64,000 nt of DNA from Siderastrea siderea (lineage: Eukaryota > Cnidaria > Anthozoa > Scleractinia > Rhizangiidae). Below, in pieces: positions 45,071-57,420 of this stretch. Numbering within the stretch: the first letter of the stretch is position 1; every line of letters starts with the position of its first letter. Made by a program: the position numbers and the translations under genes. Below the pieces are notes generated by a model. It saw nothing but the letters and a program-made list of their open reading frames with translations, made no database searches and had not been told where the DNA came from. The stretch lies in assembly GCA_964030785.1 (NCBI GenBank), contig OZ034975.1:37603069-37667068 (forward strand). The letters run 5' to 3'.

Positions 45071-47929
45071 CAAAATACTGTGTGTTTGGCGATGTATCTC
45101 TGAGAGAAAATCACTGTGTTACATTTCCATACATACTGATGTACTTATTTTAGAAAGATCTCAAAGTTAATACAAGCCTGATGTTTGCTTCTTTTAAAAT
45201 GCATAGTTTCAGTTACTAAAAAAAGTTATACATGTAGCTTACAATAAAAACAAAACTAAATTAACCGTGGGAAAGTGTTTGGGGTATTCCCAAGAGTAAT
45301 TTATAAAACTTTCAAAGAATTTATGATGACTTCGCGCCTTCCACATTCGTTAGTGCGTAGTCTTCCCGCGGTCCAGCGTCACCGAACTAAGACGGGGGTG
45401 AGTTTTTTGCACAGGACACCCAGGCTCACGAAGTGACCACTTTACTGTCAAAATAAAAGGATTTGTATGGAACTTGATCGCTAGTTGAGTCAGGAAACCG
45501 AAACTGAAATTAATTATCCAATAACTGCACACACCAGGTCATAAATCTCCTTGTGTTTCTTGTCCATCTGAAAGCATTTCAGCCAGCCTTTAGGCTTCCC
45601 AAACCGTGAACCTTCCGATCCATTAGCGCACACAAGCTTTTCCGTATCACATCAAAATAGAATAACAAAATTTCCCTTTTCGTCTCTTCTTAGAAGAACA
45701 AATTATTCCTCTCGTGTTTCCTGTTTGCTCTTGTTAAAACAATCCTTTCTATGTATCTCTTGAATAACAATCGCCCGTGGACAGGAGACGCAAAAAGTGA
45801 CTTGAAAACCGGAAATCGACTGTTCTCGTCAACTGAGTATGCTTCACAATCAACATAAGTATAATCACGATATGCTCCTGACAAAAATCTATTCTACGAA
45901 CACACCGGTGTTCACCGTGAACTAACGCTGATTTCTCTTAAATTTTACCGCAACGTATTGAATCTTACTGAGTGTGAAATCATTATTAAACGACACAATT
46001 TATTACTCTTAACAGCAGGATCCCCAGACATCCTAGTTGTCTGATACATCAGCGCCTCAAAATAACGAAAATGTCCCCGACATAGCCCGATGATACAGGG
46101 AAGTTCCTCTCTTGGGAATACCGAAGATCTCTCGAACATCAACGAAACTACACGAGTGCTCACGGTAATAATCACAGGAATATGGTCAACTCTACCACAA
46201 AATCTCGTAGTTGCTATAGCGACCACGACATTAAAAAGTTTTTCCCACTTATAAAATAAATTCTGTCTCCCCTACCGCGAGACGAGTCAGGGTGTCAACC
46301 GGATAGAAGTGAGTCCTGATAGAACGTTAAATTTAGAGGGGCTACGCCACGGGCATTTCGGTCATGTTTTTTCGGGTAAAAAATGTGCTTAAGGTGGCTC
46401 TAAAGGGTTCTTGTTTTTTTCGATGCATTATATTTGGGAGTTAAAATATTTAGGTTAGAGTTGGCCAATCATGATCAAATTTTGCCACAAAGTAATGATA
46501 ATATCAAAGTGTCATTTTTTTGTAGATTCCTTAAGAAATTTGTTGCCATGGCAACGCAGTTGGGTTTCGAAGTATGACCATAAAATAGAGATATCCTGAG
46601 TTTGCTTGAAAATTTGACGGTGAAATTTCTTTTAATTTTGCATACGTCCTTTGATTCTAATAAGCTACCTAAGGATTAAGTTTAAGAAAATTCTGTCGAA
46701 AACTTTCGGCAAAAAACGCTTTTTTTCGAATTTACCTTTAACTTTTCTCCCGTCCGACAGAATTTTTTTCTTCTCGCTTGAAAAACTCTTTGGGCATATT
46801 AGAGTTTACATGCAAAAAATCAAAGAAATTTACCGAGCGGAAGCGGAAATATGTTCTTCCCAAGTTACATAATTTTGAAAATTTCGACACGACAAGATAG
46901 GCAATTGCGCATGTGCAGAAGTTGTCACGCCACTCTCGGCTTAAACTCTCGGCACGCGGTTTCAAGTCTGTTTATTCCAGGTTTATTTCGTTGGGCGTTT
47001 CTTGCGCCCAGATGAATTTCTTTACGTTTGAAAAGGTAACGTTTTGGGTGGATCGGTGCTTGTCGAAGAACATTACTTCATTTGTTTTCAAATCTGTGGA
47101 TCATTGGCACCAAATATAGCGGAATGTTTTCCTCCTCGTGCAGATTGATTCTTTCTCAAGTGAATTCATCGGCACTTCGTTCAGAATGGCGACTAATGCT
47201 TCTTTTACACCTTGGGAACAAAGATTGTCTTAATCCTGGTAAGATAGGCTGCTTTCTGTACTTGTTTTGATTTATCGTCTGCCTGAAGAGCCTATTTGAA
47301 CTCCGTGAAAACAACTTATCTCCAAATGTTTGCAAACGTTCGCAGCGTTCGTTCACAAATATCATGTTTTCGAGAGCGGTGGTGGATTTTAGATTACTGT
47401 TTATACCACTGTACGATTATTTACAAGTCAACGATTCTTAACCTAAACGAGGATTGGAAACGTACGCGATGGAGAGCAAGAACTTCTGCCAAAGTGGAAT
47501 GTGCTTGAAAATCTTTATATAAAACAACGGAGTTTCGAAAATACTGCAACCAGGCAAGGTTTTCCTTCAACGGAGTTCAGGATTGAGCAACGAGTACATG
47601 GACACCACTTTGGGATTATATGTCGTGTTTTGCAGGAGCATAAGGACAGAATTAACAAAAAGACAACATTAATTTCCGACTATAAAAACAATACCTTGAA
47701 GAAGTCCCTTATGTAGAGGTATGTATTCAAACGAGGACAAAACTATCTTTGATGATCTTTGATAAGTGTCAATGTTGTCAAGAATTTTCTGTTGATGAAA
47801 CTTATTCGACTGATTTCCTTTCGCTGTCGATCAAAACTCAATTGAAAGAACCGCTTTGAAGGCTTGAAGAATTATTTTCTCCCTATGAAAAACCAATAAA
47901 AGTCAAATTATCAATATTACCAGTTCGGC

Positions 47930-48250
47930 AAGATAGAAACCATTTCTTTTATCTGAACATTTGGAGTATTTCGTACCAAACGAATTTACCAAACATAGCG
48001 CGCGGTAAATGTTTTGAAATTATTCTAGAGGTAGGTTTTTCTTTGCATTACGGAAAAAAAAAACGTATAACCACCAAACTATCGCACTATCACTTAATTA
48101 AGCAAATAAGAGAACATTTCTTTTATCCGGAAATGTGGAGTATTCCCAGAAAACTAACTTGAAAAAAACTAACTTGTTTTTAGCGAACCGACTGCTGATA
48201 AAAATATAGCGCGCGGTGAATTGTTTTGAATTTCTCTTGTACGCTTTTTA
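47930..48250. repeat. Diverged tandem repeat, about 185-bp unit
   Basis: CATTTCTTTTATCTGAACAT … ATAGCGCGCGGTAAATG recurs about 185 bases later as CATTTCTTTTATCCGGAAAT … ATAGCGCGCGGTGAATTG. Confidence 0.55.
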
Positions 48251-50229
48251 ATTTTGTTTCGCAAGTATAAAATAGATTTACGGTGAAACTGAGATTGAAT
48301 CTACCACTTCAGCAAAATAGAAAGCGAATCTTTCACCTAATTGTTTGTAGCATTTTCTTTGTAGCGGCTGGTTAGTCAACATTTCGACATAAATAAGTCT
48401 CTTTATTGAGTCAAAATCTGTCTGTTTCACAAGGTATTTCTTTCGCTCACTGCAAGTTTTGCTACACTAATTTTTTCTTTTAAATTCTTTCCCTGTTATT
48501 TCATGATGTAAAGACAATAAAAACCTTCCACTGTAGTTTACATTGTTTTTGCTAACAACACCATAAACGTGTGTGTGTGTGTGTTTTTTATGTCTTTTTT
48601 CTAAATGGGAATGTTTTCTCAGAAACGCGAATCGGAGTTCGCGAAAAATTTGCCCTTGCACGGAAACGCTGCCAGACTTTTTTCCTGCGACCTGGACGTA
48701 GAAAAGGCTTCCGTGGTCAAAACAGCCAGTGAAAGCAACTTGGTAAAAATGCGAGTATTCTAGGGCCTTTATAAGATTTCACTGGAGATGATAGAGTTTT
48801 GAAGTCACCGTCCTCTCTAGCACAGTTCAGTTACACAGCCTCTGAATATAAGCTTACTGCGCTCCATATGCGGCTGAGTTGACGATCGCGTTGATAACAT
48901 TGAAGAGGACATGATTCAAGTGAATTGTCATCTAAGTTCCAGTCGTTTTCATTTATTCCTGACAGAACCAAGTAAGTGAGCCTTGCCTACACGCAGAATT
49001 TTAAAAGACCGGCGCAAAATATTAAATCCGGACGAGAGCGCGACGCCATTTTTGTTTGTTCCCTTTTTGAGTCTCACGGGTAAATTGGAACCCAGTCTGC
49101 GCGCACCCAACAAAACTGTTTCGGGCCACCTTAAATTCAAAATAAATGCATTTTCTCGTACACGAAATGCTCCTAAAACATTAAGCGAAATAAATCGAAC
49201 AATTTTTCCCAGTTTCTGGCGATTTTTTCTAAGAAACTTGGGAGACACTTGAAAACATTAGGCCAATTTTTTTTTTAAACTTGCAAGGCACTTCTGTCCG
49301 CAGCCAAACACGCTTGATTATAGTTTCATAAAACTGGTAGAGTAATTTTAGACAGAACTGAACCAATACTTTTCGGTTCCTTTGATTGCAATATGTCTTT
49401 AAGCTTTTCAAAGTAATCCCAAAAATTGGTGACAGAGCCCCTTTAACTAGATACTGTACAAGGAAAATTACACGCAGGATGTGAACAAAATAATCATGAA
49501 AACCAACAGTGTTGTACTGACCACACCAGACACCCCCCCCACCTCCCTCTCGCACAAAAAAAGACACCCTTCAGATGTGGCCCAAAAAAATTGGAAACGT
49601 GCTCCCCATCTGATACCATCGCACAGGTTCTAGGAAAAAAATTTCACTGGTAACCATGACCAATCATTCCATAATAAAAAACTAAAGCGTAAAAGGGAGT
49701 GAACAGAGAGACTGACCGACGTCTCACTCCTCCGCAGAGGCCTCCCTCAGAGGCTCACGCTTTTTCCCCCTTCCCATCGTTCCTCGCGCTCCCGTTCACT
49801 GCGCCCCAGTTTTCTCTTTCCCTGTTGTTTACTAATAGGAGCCTCTGCTGAAGAGAGAGCACCGACGTAGAATGACAAATACTTCCCGCTCAAATCTTAC
49901 AATGACGAAACGTCCCATGACAATACCCGAGCCGCTCGATCGTGCTGTCGGTATACTAATTTCTCCCTACAGTTCGTTCCTTCGTCACTTAGCTATCAGA
50001 AATACATTTAATGGTATTTTTAACGAAAAATTATGACTACCATGAACCAGACAGAGGTGAACATCGGCCCGAAAAGTTTCGGGGCTTTGGAGAACGTACG
50101 CCAGCTGAGCAAACATCATGCATAAAATTGCTTTGTACAACAAAGAAAAACTAGCAGTAAATGTGCTGTATTAACATGTATATTTTTTAAATTTTTTGTT
50201 TGTTTTGTTTCACATTGTTCTTTCCAAAT

Positions 50230-50254
50230 ACAACAACAACAACAACAACAACAA
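50230..50254. repeat. (CAA)n microsatellite
   Basis: About eight CAA units. Confidence 0.9.
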
Positions 50255-50413
50255 TCAACAACAATCCATTTATTAACGTCAATGCGTGGGATAAGGTTGT
50301 CCCGTATATCCGAGCCAGAGGCTCATGTATAAAGCGCATGACAGAAAATAACATAAAATACAAACCTTACTATGATTCAAACAATACTTCTAGGAACGTA
50401 AAATTTAAAAATT

Positions 50414-50414
50414 A

Positions 50415-50462
<48 letters not shown>

Positions 50463-50513
50463 CATAATAATAATCATAATAACAATAATAATAATAATAA
50501 CAATAATACAAAA
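50414..50513. repeat. (AAT)n microsatellite
   Basis: Around 30 AAT units with a few C interruptions. Confidence 0.9.
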
Positions 50514-50853
50514 TATACCACTGCAAATTTAATAATTGAGGTCACTTTCGTTTCATTGCGACCATAATTTAAATTATGACTATTATTCTGGTTATTGTTT
50601 GCGTTACCTACAAAATATTCGTCTAAGTGGCATAAATGAGCGTCCTTAATATGGCGAAGTTTATAACAAGTCTGTCTTGCGTCTCTTACAATAGGCAACT
50701 GTGATTATTACTCTCCACCCCACGCCCCCCCCCCCCCCCCCCACCCATACAATAGGAGGTTTTTCCGAAACTTTCGTAGGTTTGCATGTAGGAGGATGGG
50801 GGTCGACTTTACCCTTAACCACAGCAACAACAACAACAAGCCTTGCTCTTGTC

Positions 50854-50990
50854 TATGTCGTAGTTCAATTTTATCCTTGGTTGAATTTTTATTTTTCTTT
50901 GTTCTTTTTTATGTAAATATATGATAATGAATATAGAAAATAAAGAAAATAAAAATTTAACCAAGGATAAAATTGAACTACAACATCTAC
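50854..50990. repeat. Imperfect hairpin (foldback)
   Basis: TAGTTCAATTTTATCCTTGG at the left is inverted at the right (CCAAGGATAAAATTGAACTA), arms of about 50 bases with a short AT-rich loop. Confidence 0.8.
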
Positions 50991-51533
50991 ACCGAGGCGG
51001 ATGAAAGTGACCGTAGCTGTTCGTCGACAATACAGATTTTCAGTCTTTCAAAATACACGAAATTTTGCTCTGGACAAATTTCGACGCCACTTTTACAAAC
51101 TAAAGATATAGAAATATTTACAAAAATATAAAGTCAACTAGATTCCCTCAAGATTACAGGATCATATAAAGCACTCTTAGATATCCGTTTCTTGAAAATT
51201 AACGTCGCTAAAGCAACAATTTTTAAAATAGTTAAAATATTTCAAATACGTTGTTACTGATTTATTAATCTGCATTAACAGATAACCTATAAACATCTTT
51301 TATACATATACAAAAATAAAGAATTCACAAAGACGGGCAATCTAACAAAACAACCACGTGTATAAAGCTATTTCGATTAAAGTTGTCGAATCGTAGTATC
51401 TACGCGAAAAGGCCCAGGCTGTCAAAATTAGGAATCCCTACCTTGAAAATAACGTAAAACACGAAAGGAAGCGTTTATAGTGTTTTCTTAATGAATCCTA
51501 CCATTCTCGGACAACTGCGTCTTTATTATAACG

Positions 51534-51783
51534 TAGGGTGGATTTCCAGTGAGGCGTGGAGTTTATGTGCAGACGGGCGTAAAATTAACTGGCTTTATGG
51601 GCGTAAAACAATTAGAGACGATGTGTGAACGCCTTAAGTAAACGTAAAAGTTTGGCGCTTTTATCGGTTTACGTTTACGGGAGTTGCTTGCACGTCGTCT
51701 CCAATTTATTTTTGCAGGTAAGGTAGGTTAAATTTATGCCGGTACGCACGTAAAAATTACGAGACATTGGAAATCCACCTTTA
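51534..51783. mobile_element. 250-bp MITE with GGTGGATTTCC termini
   Basis: TAGGGTGGATTTCCAGTG at the left is matched in reverse by CATTGGAAATCCACCTTTA at the right. It lies in the 3' flank of the second tail cassette. Confidence 0.7.
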
Positions 51784-52642
51784 CACGGATTACAGCTACT
51801 CATTTAGTTACCTTTCTCTCATATCACATAAAACTGATTGAGGCCTTTCAACCAACATCGTTAATTCAAATTGTTGCATGCACCTTACTAAAAAATGACC
51901 GCCATAATTTTCACTGCCTGGCTCCCCTTGCCAAGAAATTATTCAAAACATACGAAAAGGCATCACAACTTGTGCTGCTGCTTAAAGTCGTCAAAAACGA
52001 ATCAAACGCTTTGCGGAAGGGGCAACGGTAGGCGCACAACAGCTAGTACATATTAAAGAGACTTCTATGGAAATGCGACTCTGTAACCCATAACCCTTAT
52101 TTGAAGAAAATTAAACTTGTTTTACCAAGAAGTCAATCATATCACTGGAAAAGTATCACAAAATAAAGTACCCTGAAAAGGTTTAGGTACTTTAGTTTTC
52201 AAGGTGGAAAAGTCAAATAATTTAGTTCTGGATCGTAAAAATTTAAGAGATTTGTATGGGCAAAATGACTCTCACGCTTCCTACCGTGTTTGGCGAAAAC
52301 AAGTTACTGTATCTTTTCACCTTAACCACCATTGGCCCCTGAAACTCAACATGATTCCTTATTGCGACTTCACCTTTTCTTCGAGTTATTCAGTTTCTGT
52401 TAACAAATTATTCTTTTAAGCAAGGAACATCAAAGGCGGTCAGTTTTGAGGAAGGCCTATAGTTAAACGATAGAGTTCTTCTGTCAAAGGCTCTGTCGTG
52501 TGATAGATTGCCCGAAGAAATTTGATGTTCACAACAAATATTAACCCGAGAACGTAGTTCGAGGGCTTATATGAATTTTGAACATCAAATCTCCGAGGGA
52601 ACCTATCCCGCATAGGGTCTGAGACAGAAGGACTCTATTGTT

Positions 52643-52648
52643 TTTATT
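52643..52648 (-). terminator. Candidate poly(A) signal AATAAA
   Basis: AATAAA on the minus strand, about 175 bases after the stop codon at 52822. A suitable distance for the tail-2 transcript, but short AT-rich matches are common here. Confidence 0.35.
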
Positions 52649-52821
52649 GTACAACGCTAAATTTTGAGCGAAAATTGCCAAAAACGGGCACTATGCGCTG
52701 ATAGGCGCCCGCTGAGGAGAGACACTATCGCGTCACGTGATCGATTTCGACCAACGGGAGCACGCCAAAATTTAGCGTTGCACTATAGCTATCAATAGAA
52801 AAGCACACACCAAGCCACAAA

Positions 52822-53082
52822 CTAAAATGAAGTTTCGTTGTTGTTTTCTCCAATCCCGTCTTTGTTTGTACCTTGAGCCTGCATCTCAGGATCTGCGCAA
52901 TCATCAGTCTTAGGCGAGACATCCCCCTTACGAAACTCCGTGATATCAGCATACTCCGTGCCTTCATATGGTGTTGGCCTCTTAAGTGGAGGCAGAGGTT
53001 GAGGAGACGTGGATACTTGCGGCATCCGTGGCATATTTATACCTTCCAAGTCCGCATAAATCACCCCTTCAGGATTGGGTTG
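52822..53082 (-). CDS. Cytoplasmic tail 2, terminal exon (ITIM + ITSM-like)
   Basis: A phase-0 acceptor (ACCACAG) opens 86 codons plus stop. It reads GVIYADLEGINMP, a VxYxxL ITIM-type motif near residue 9, then STSPQPLPPLKRPTPY with a PxxPxK SH3-type site, then GTEYADITEF, a TxYxxI ITSM-type motif about 34 residues after the first, and an acidic/Asn-rich end. Such an ITIM plus TxYxx[VI] pair is the layout of inhibitory tails such as Siglecs, which recruit SH2 phosphatases; here that role is inferred. It pairs with exon 54529-54862 and is paralogous to 61826-62095. Confidence 0.85.
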   Translation of the reverse strand, partial: QPNPEGVIYADLEGINMPRMPQVSTSPQPLPPLKRPTPYEGTEYADITEFRKGDVSPKTDDCADPEMQAQGTNKDGIGENNNETSF

Positions 53083-54528
53083 CTGTGGTAGGTAGATACA
53101 AATTAATAGTCAAGATTGGTTAACGTCTCCTGCTGATGTTAATAGGGAGCTGAAGCAACCAATACGGCAACGCAAAGGAAAACGTCACTTTAAAATGACT
53201 TCACAATCTCTTAAACTTCTTGACGATTATTCCGACTCGTTTAATTTGTCTAATGTAGCTGAACTATCCAGGAGCTGAATTTGCAAGGACGGCGTTCAGT
53301 TCAGGGAGAAAACGAAAATTCACCGTCGTGTTTTCACGTTCTGCACAAAACTTTCAATTCGATCATTTCACGTCGTTGTTTTGAGGAGGACGGCAAATAA
53401 ATGTACCAAAAAGCATAACGCACTTGCAGAGTCATTGTTTTGCTAATCAAAGCTACTGTTTTGTGACGTTCTCGTCAGCCGTTGCCGTCGTGTTTGCTTA
53501 AGCTCCCTAATGAGACAACCACAGATTTACCAGTCTTTGAAATAAAGAGTTCTTTTGTCACAAGGGCCCGGCTAAACGGAATGAAGTTCATTAACTGCCG
53601 AACACAAGTTTGTTGTACGACGTTGACTGAGGTGGCCAAAAGAATTCAGCGTGTTGATCGCGTTTGCCACCCTTTTGAGTGATTTTGAATGTTGAACCTG
53701 CAATTGTTCAACACTGTTCCACATCCCGGCCAAACGAACAAACACGGTTTGTTTGTTTTTTTTTTTTTACATTGTTTTTCACACCTGAGAACAAAAGAAA
53801 AGTTGAATAGTCTTAAATCGAAAGATGGCAACATCATTCAACAGGGTGACTAAACGCGTTCAACAATTGCGCAGTACTCTCCTTGGTGATGTTACGTTTA
53901 TTGCCGCACATGGTGGTTCTTCCAGTTTAAAAGTTGCAGAGTCTAAATTAATTCCGAAAAACATGGCTCCTAATTTTTGTACAGTTTAAGCAACCATACA
54001 AATGCTGGAGAAGTGAGTACCGTTAATTTATGCCCTACTAACGTGCTCATTCAGATAATGTTTACTGATAACAACATTCTCGTGATACTCGTATTCTACT
54101 CTGCTCTTGAACCCTGAACATTTACTATTGAAATGGACCCTGAATGTTGAACGTTCCTGTGATACTGTTTGTTACTCGAGAGAAATAAGAGTGACATTTA
54201 TCGTGATTTATAAAACGTCTATTTTCTCCAGTTAAACTCAGGAGCTAATGACTGGGAGTGAAAGAGGAAACAATAAATATTTCATTCTGGAGGATTAACA
54301 TTCGACTCTATGGATAGGCACTTCGCTCAGGGAAAGTCTCACAAGAACACATGAGTGCAACCCACACAGTTGAGTGAACAGACCCCGACCCCCACCCCCC
54401 CCCCCCCAACGTTTTTCGCATTTTAGGTGAAGTTCACTCACCCTTGCAGACTCTCTTCTTGCTCAACTTTACCTGAGCGAAAAGACGCACTTAAGTCTAG
54501 AAAGAAATGAACCTATCCACGACCATAC
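53083..54528. other. Intron of tail 2, 1.4 kb
   Basis: Contains a copy of a repeat with TTCAACA and CAGGGTGACTAAACG (about 53,640-53,870), related to 55,760-56,075, and a poly-C run near 54,394-54,407. No exon is clearly supported. Confidence 0.5.
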
Positions 54529-54862
54529 CTTCTTTATAGATTTCTTTGACTTGTCGACTTGTGCGTAAGTATCGTCTGACTGCTTCTTCGTCTGAGATTT
54601 GTCCACGACAGAATTCCCAGGAGACTTTTCCTCTTCTTTCTTCCTCTTGCTCTTCTTCGTGGACTTGTCTACAGCAGCATAAGTCGGAGGGGCTGCCGCT
54701 GCCTGCTGATTTGCTGCTGCTTCATGCCTGTTTGCGTCTGGTTTCTGCTGTCGGACAGCACCATCAGTTGCGTTTGCAGGTGCCGGTCCTGATACTGCAT
54801 ATTTGTTGTTGACTTGGGCATTAGTATTATCCTCAATGCCAAACTGGACATCTTGTCTGGAA
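54529..54862 (-). CDS. Cytoplasmic tail 2, penultimate exon (YAxVDKS modules)
   Basis: Acceptor TATTTCAG, one base completing a split codon, then 111 codons and a phase-0 GTATGG donor. It reads SRQDVQFGIEDNTNAQVNNK, an Ala/Gln-rich linker, APPTYAAVDKSTKKSKRKKE, a tyrosine-less module (NSVVDKSQTKK) and DDTYAQVDKSKKS. The Lys-rich stretches suit a cytosolic segment. Two Tyr-x-x-Val sites remain. If the donor is not used, the frame runs to a stop at 54469 with a short hydrophobic end. The preceding (membrane) exon was not found. Paralogous to 62546-62798. Confidence 0.85.
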
Positions 54863-55858
54863 CTGAAATATCCAATCAATAAGCGCCTGTTACACTCGGC
54901 AGTTGGAATTCAGTGCATGTTACTGATATGAAGAAGAAACAAGTTGGATGAAATTTTCGATGGAGTTTTAAAAACAAAAAGTCACCCAGAAAAAAAAACT
55001 ATCATTCTACTGAGTTTTAAAAACAAAACGTCAGCCAAAAAAATAATAATAAAAAGACAGCGCTTCCTTCCTTTCACATTTGCATATCGATGTGCAAATA
55101 CAGGGATTTTATGGCAAGTCGTTGACTCAGGCGTCCTCTGAAATAAACAAGCTTCACTATATCATAAAGAAGAGAAAAGATAAATATTGCCACAGCGATA
55201 AAATGCAATTTTCTTATTCTTTAACAGGAAATTACCACTCTCTCAGCAATGGTCGTAGAACAGGTACATGTTGCTTGTCAGTTGTTTACGCATGCACTTT
55301 CAGGGGACTCCGTTTTCAGAGGCCCAAAAAACGCTTTTTTACCGATACAAACGTTAAAACTTCGTTTGCTTATGTTTATACCGCATTGATTCCTAGTGAA
55401 GTACACCTAAGTCCTTCTCAGGACTACACTCACCCGGACGATCACAATTTACCGACTTAACATAAGAAACAGTTTGAACGCTTTCAATGTGCTTCTGCTT
55501 AGATCACCAGTAAAGACCAGTGAGGCAATCTAAAAATTAATCAAGATTCATGCCAGAATAATGACGGCACAAAGTTACAGTGCAGCCTCACCCCTGGGCA
55601 TGAGGTATAAAGCATGCAGGAACGCTGGCACACACCTCTTTATTAGCGACAGAACGGTGTTACAGTAACCATATCACCTATGCTTCGGTTTGCTAAACGA
55701 CGCTGCTGAACATCACCGAATTGGTTAGTTATTTTCCAGAATTCAAGTGTAAACATTATTCAACATTTGAATACAACGTTGGTGTATGACGGTCAACTAC
55801 GTGGCCAATGAATTCAACACTGTTGCTCATAGCTGGGAAAAAAAAATGAATCAACATC

Positions 55859-56038
55859 CAGTGCTTTCAATAAGCACCGACAGCCGACGAAAAGCGTCGG
55901 CTATTTCGCTTAGAAAAGTCGGCTACTTTTTGCCCTAAATTAAAGTAATTAAAGGAAGATTGTTTCAAACCCCTAGTTGATACAGTCGGTTACTCTATTC
56001 AAACCAGCTGCCTACTTCAAATTTTATTGAAACCCCTG
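55859..56038. mobile_element. 180-bp MITE, CAGTGCTTTCAATAAGC family
   Basis: Starts CAGTGCTTTCAATAAGCACC, ends ATTTTATTGAAACCCCTG; flanked by AACATC on both sides (55853-55858 and 56039-56044). It is inserted into another repeat whose intact relative is at 53.6-53.9 kb, so both borders are clear. Confidence 0.88.
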
Positions 56039-56084
56039 AACATCATTGATCAGGGTGACCAAACGTGTTTAACATATAAAGGAT

Positions 56085-56222
56085 ATTACACGGCGGCGTG
56101 AAGATATGAATTTTATTTTCGAGTAGCTAAAACAATATTACGAACGAGTGCATCGAGTAAATTATTGTTTTTTTTAACCACAAGAAAAAATAAAATTCGT
56201 ATCTTCAAGTCGCCGTGTAATT
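56085..56222. mobile_element. 138-bp MITE with ATTACACGGCG termini
   Basis: ATTACACGGCGGCGTGAAGA at the left is mirrored by TCTTCAAGTCGCCGTGTAAT at the right, around an AT-rich core. Same family as 17511-17645. Confidence 0.8.
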
Positions 56223-56233
56223 TTCTTTCATTA

Positions 56234-56620
56234 TCAAGACAAGAGTATTCTTTCACAAACAACAGTGTAAAAGCAGGAAATGACATCATCGATATCCTCA
56301 CTAGCTAGTAAGGATAGGAAAATACGCCACCCGAGTCCCGGATGAAGTTTTATATGAAGTATACGAGCGGTCAATTTTCCACCATAACACTCTAGTCTAT
56401 ATAATAAAATGTATTTGACAATGTTGAACGGTGTTGATTGGAAATATTGAGCCCGGTTGTCCGTGCAAATGTCAGTTTCCACTGCAGGAACATCACTTTC
56501 GATGCGATTGTGAGGACAAAGCAGCAACATCCTCGTGCCCAGTGCACTGTCCGCGCGGTACCGCCTTTTGGTAGAGAAGATGGCGGGGTCCTGTAAAACT
56601 TGATACTGTTCTCCTATCAT
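56234..56620 (-). CDS. Unrecognised 128-codon open frame
   Basis: An open frame next to a MITE, with sequence such as YGGKLTARILHIKLHPGLGW and EDIDDVISCFYTVVCERILL. It could be a fragment of a repeated element's protein; I do not recognise it. No splice sites or promoter were evident. Confidence 0.2.
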   Translation of the reverse strand: MIGEQYQVLQDPAIFSTKRRYRADSALGTRMLLLCPHNRIESDVPAVETDICTDNRAQYFQSTPFNIVKYILLYRLECYGGKLTARILHIKLHPGLGWRIFLSLLASEDIDDVISCFYTVVCERILLS

Positions 56621-56631
56621 CTTTTAACCCT

Positions 56632-56833
56632 TAAAGCCTTAGCATAATTGCACAAATTCTCCTTACTGATCTCTATACATCTTAAGTATTAGTTGGGAGA
56701 ACTTAGTAAAACATCAAGACAATTTGTCTTTACTGATCATTTCGTTAATTCTCATGACCTTTAAGTGCTAAAATGCACTGATATGATGAGGTAAAGTTTG
56801 ATGCTGATAACTATTGGGGCTTAAAAGGTTAAA
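56632..56833. mobile_element. MITE, TTAACCCTTTAAG family
   Basis: Starts TTTAACCCTTAAAGCC and ends TTGGGGCTTAAAAGGTTAAA, with the family interior CACAAATTCTCC and TTCTCATGACC. Confidence 0.75.
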
Positions 56834-57207
56834 ACCGCCCTCGCAAGATTTTGATTTCGCGTAGGAAAGTCTCAAAGTAATAACATACTCGTTCACCATT
56901 TACCAAAAAATACCGAAATGGAAGAGAAAAGACTTATTTGGATTGCCCCGACAGAAAATTCTCAACACAAAAGATCTAAAATTCCCACATGGGAATATGC
57001 GAACCATTTTCATTTTCTACCATTCCTGGTTCGTTCACAAATTCTTGACCGTTTGGATGGGTCCCAGTTAAGTTCTTGGCTTCTCGAGTAGATGGAACAA
57101 GAAATCTCTCTTCAACGGGAATGTCAGTTGGGAGATTTTGCATTTCATAAACACAAACTATGAGCCAACCGCTTTCTTTGAGTAAATGGTAAACCACCCA
57201 AACTTTC

Positions 57208-57420
57208 TTAACCCTTTTACTCCCAAGAGTGCCAAAAATCAAAATTGAAGACAAATCCCAAATTTCATTTTGTAAATTACTTAAATATAAATAGTACCAC
57301 GTGAAAGTACTGCTGAAGAGATTTTATTTGAATGGTCACACCATAGGATTTCATCCAAAGACTCAGAAGTTAGAACCACCTATGTGTTTCCATAACTGAC
57401 TCTGGGAGTGAAAGGGTTAA
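57208..57420. mobile_element. 213-bp MITE with TTAACCCTTTTACTCCC termini
   Basis: TTAACCCTTTTACTCCCAAG at the left is mirrored by CTGGGAGTGAAAGGGTTAA at the right. A sister family to the TTAACCCTTTAAG elements. Confidence 0.8.

Larger units (their letters stand above)
43501..52821. other. 9.3-kb stretch without a recognised gene
   Basis: Lies between the tail exons and the first Ig exon and should hold the 5' end of the Ig-array gene if that gene starts in the window. I could not identify a signal-peptide exon or promoter. It contains MITEs (44131-44410, 44602-45070, 51534-51783), diverged tandem repeats (47,930-48,250), microsatellites at 50.2-50.5 kb, a hairpin (50854-50990) and GC-rich repeat-like sequence at 49.5-49.9 kb. 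Open frames here show no recognisable protein. Confidence 0.5.

Noticed and set aside
46180..46260. TATA-like TTTTATAAGTGGG on the minus strand as promoter of the Ig gene
   Set aside because: AT-rich sequence gives many such matches, and no downstream first exon with signal peptide could be linked to it.
54437..54470. Possible 31-bp microexon between the two tail 2 exons
   Set aside because: It has AG and GTGAGT borders, but 31 bases would break the phase-0 junction to the terminal exon.
56976..57254. 92-codon minus-strand frame ending GSHIPMWEF
   Set aside because: Its 5' part lies in a MITE (57208-57420), and no splice sites or family could be assigned; too weak to list as a gene.
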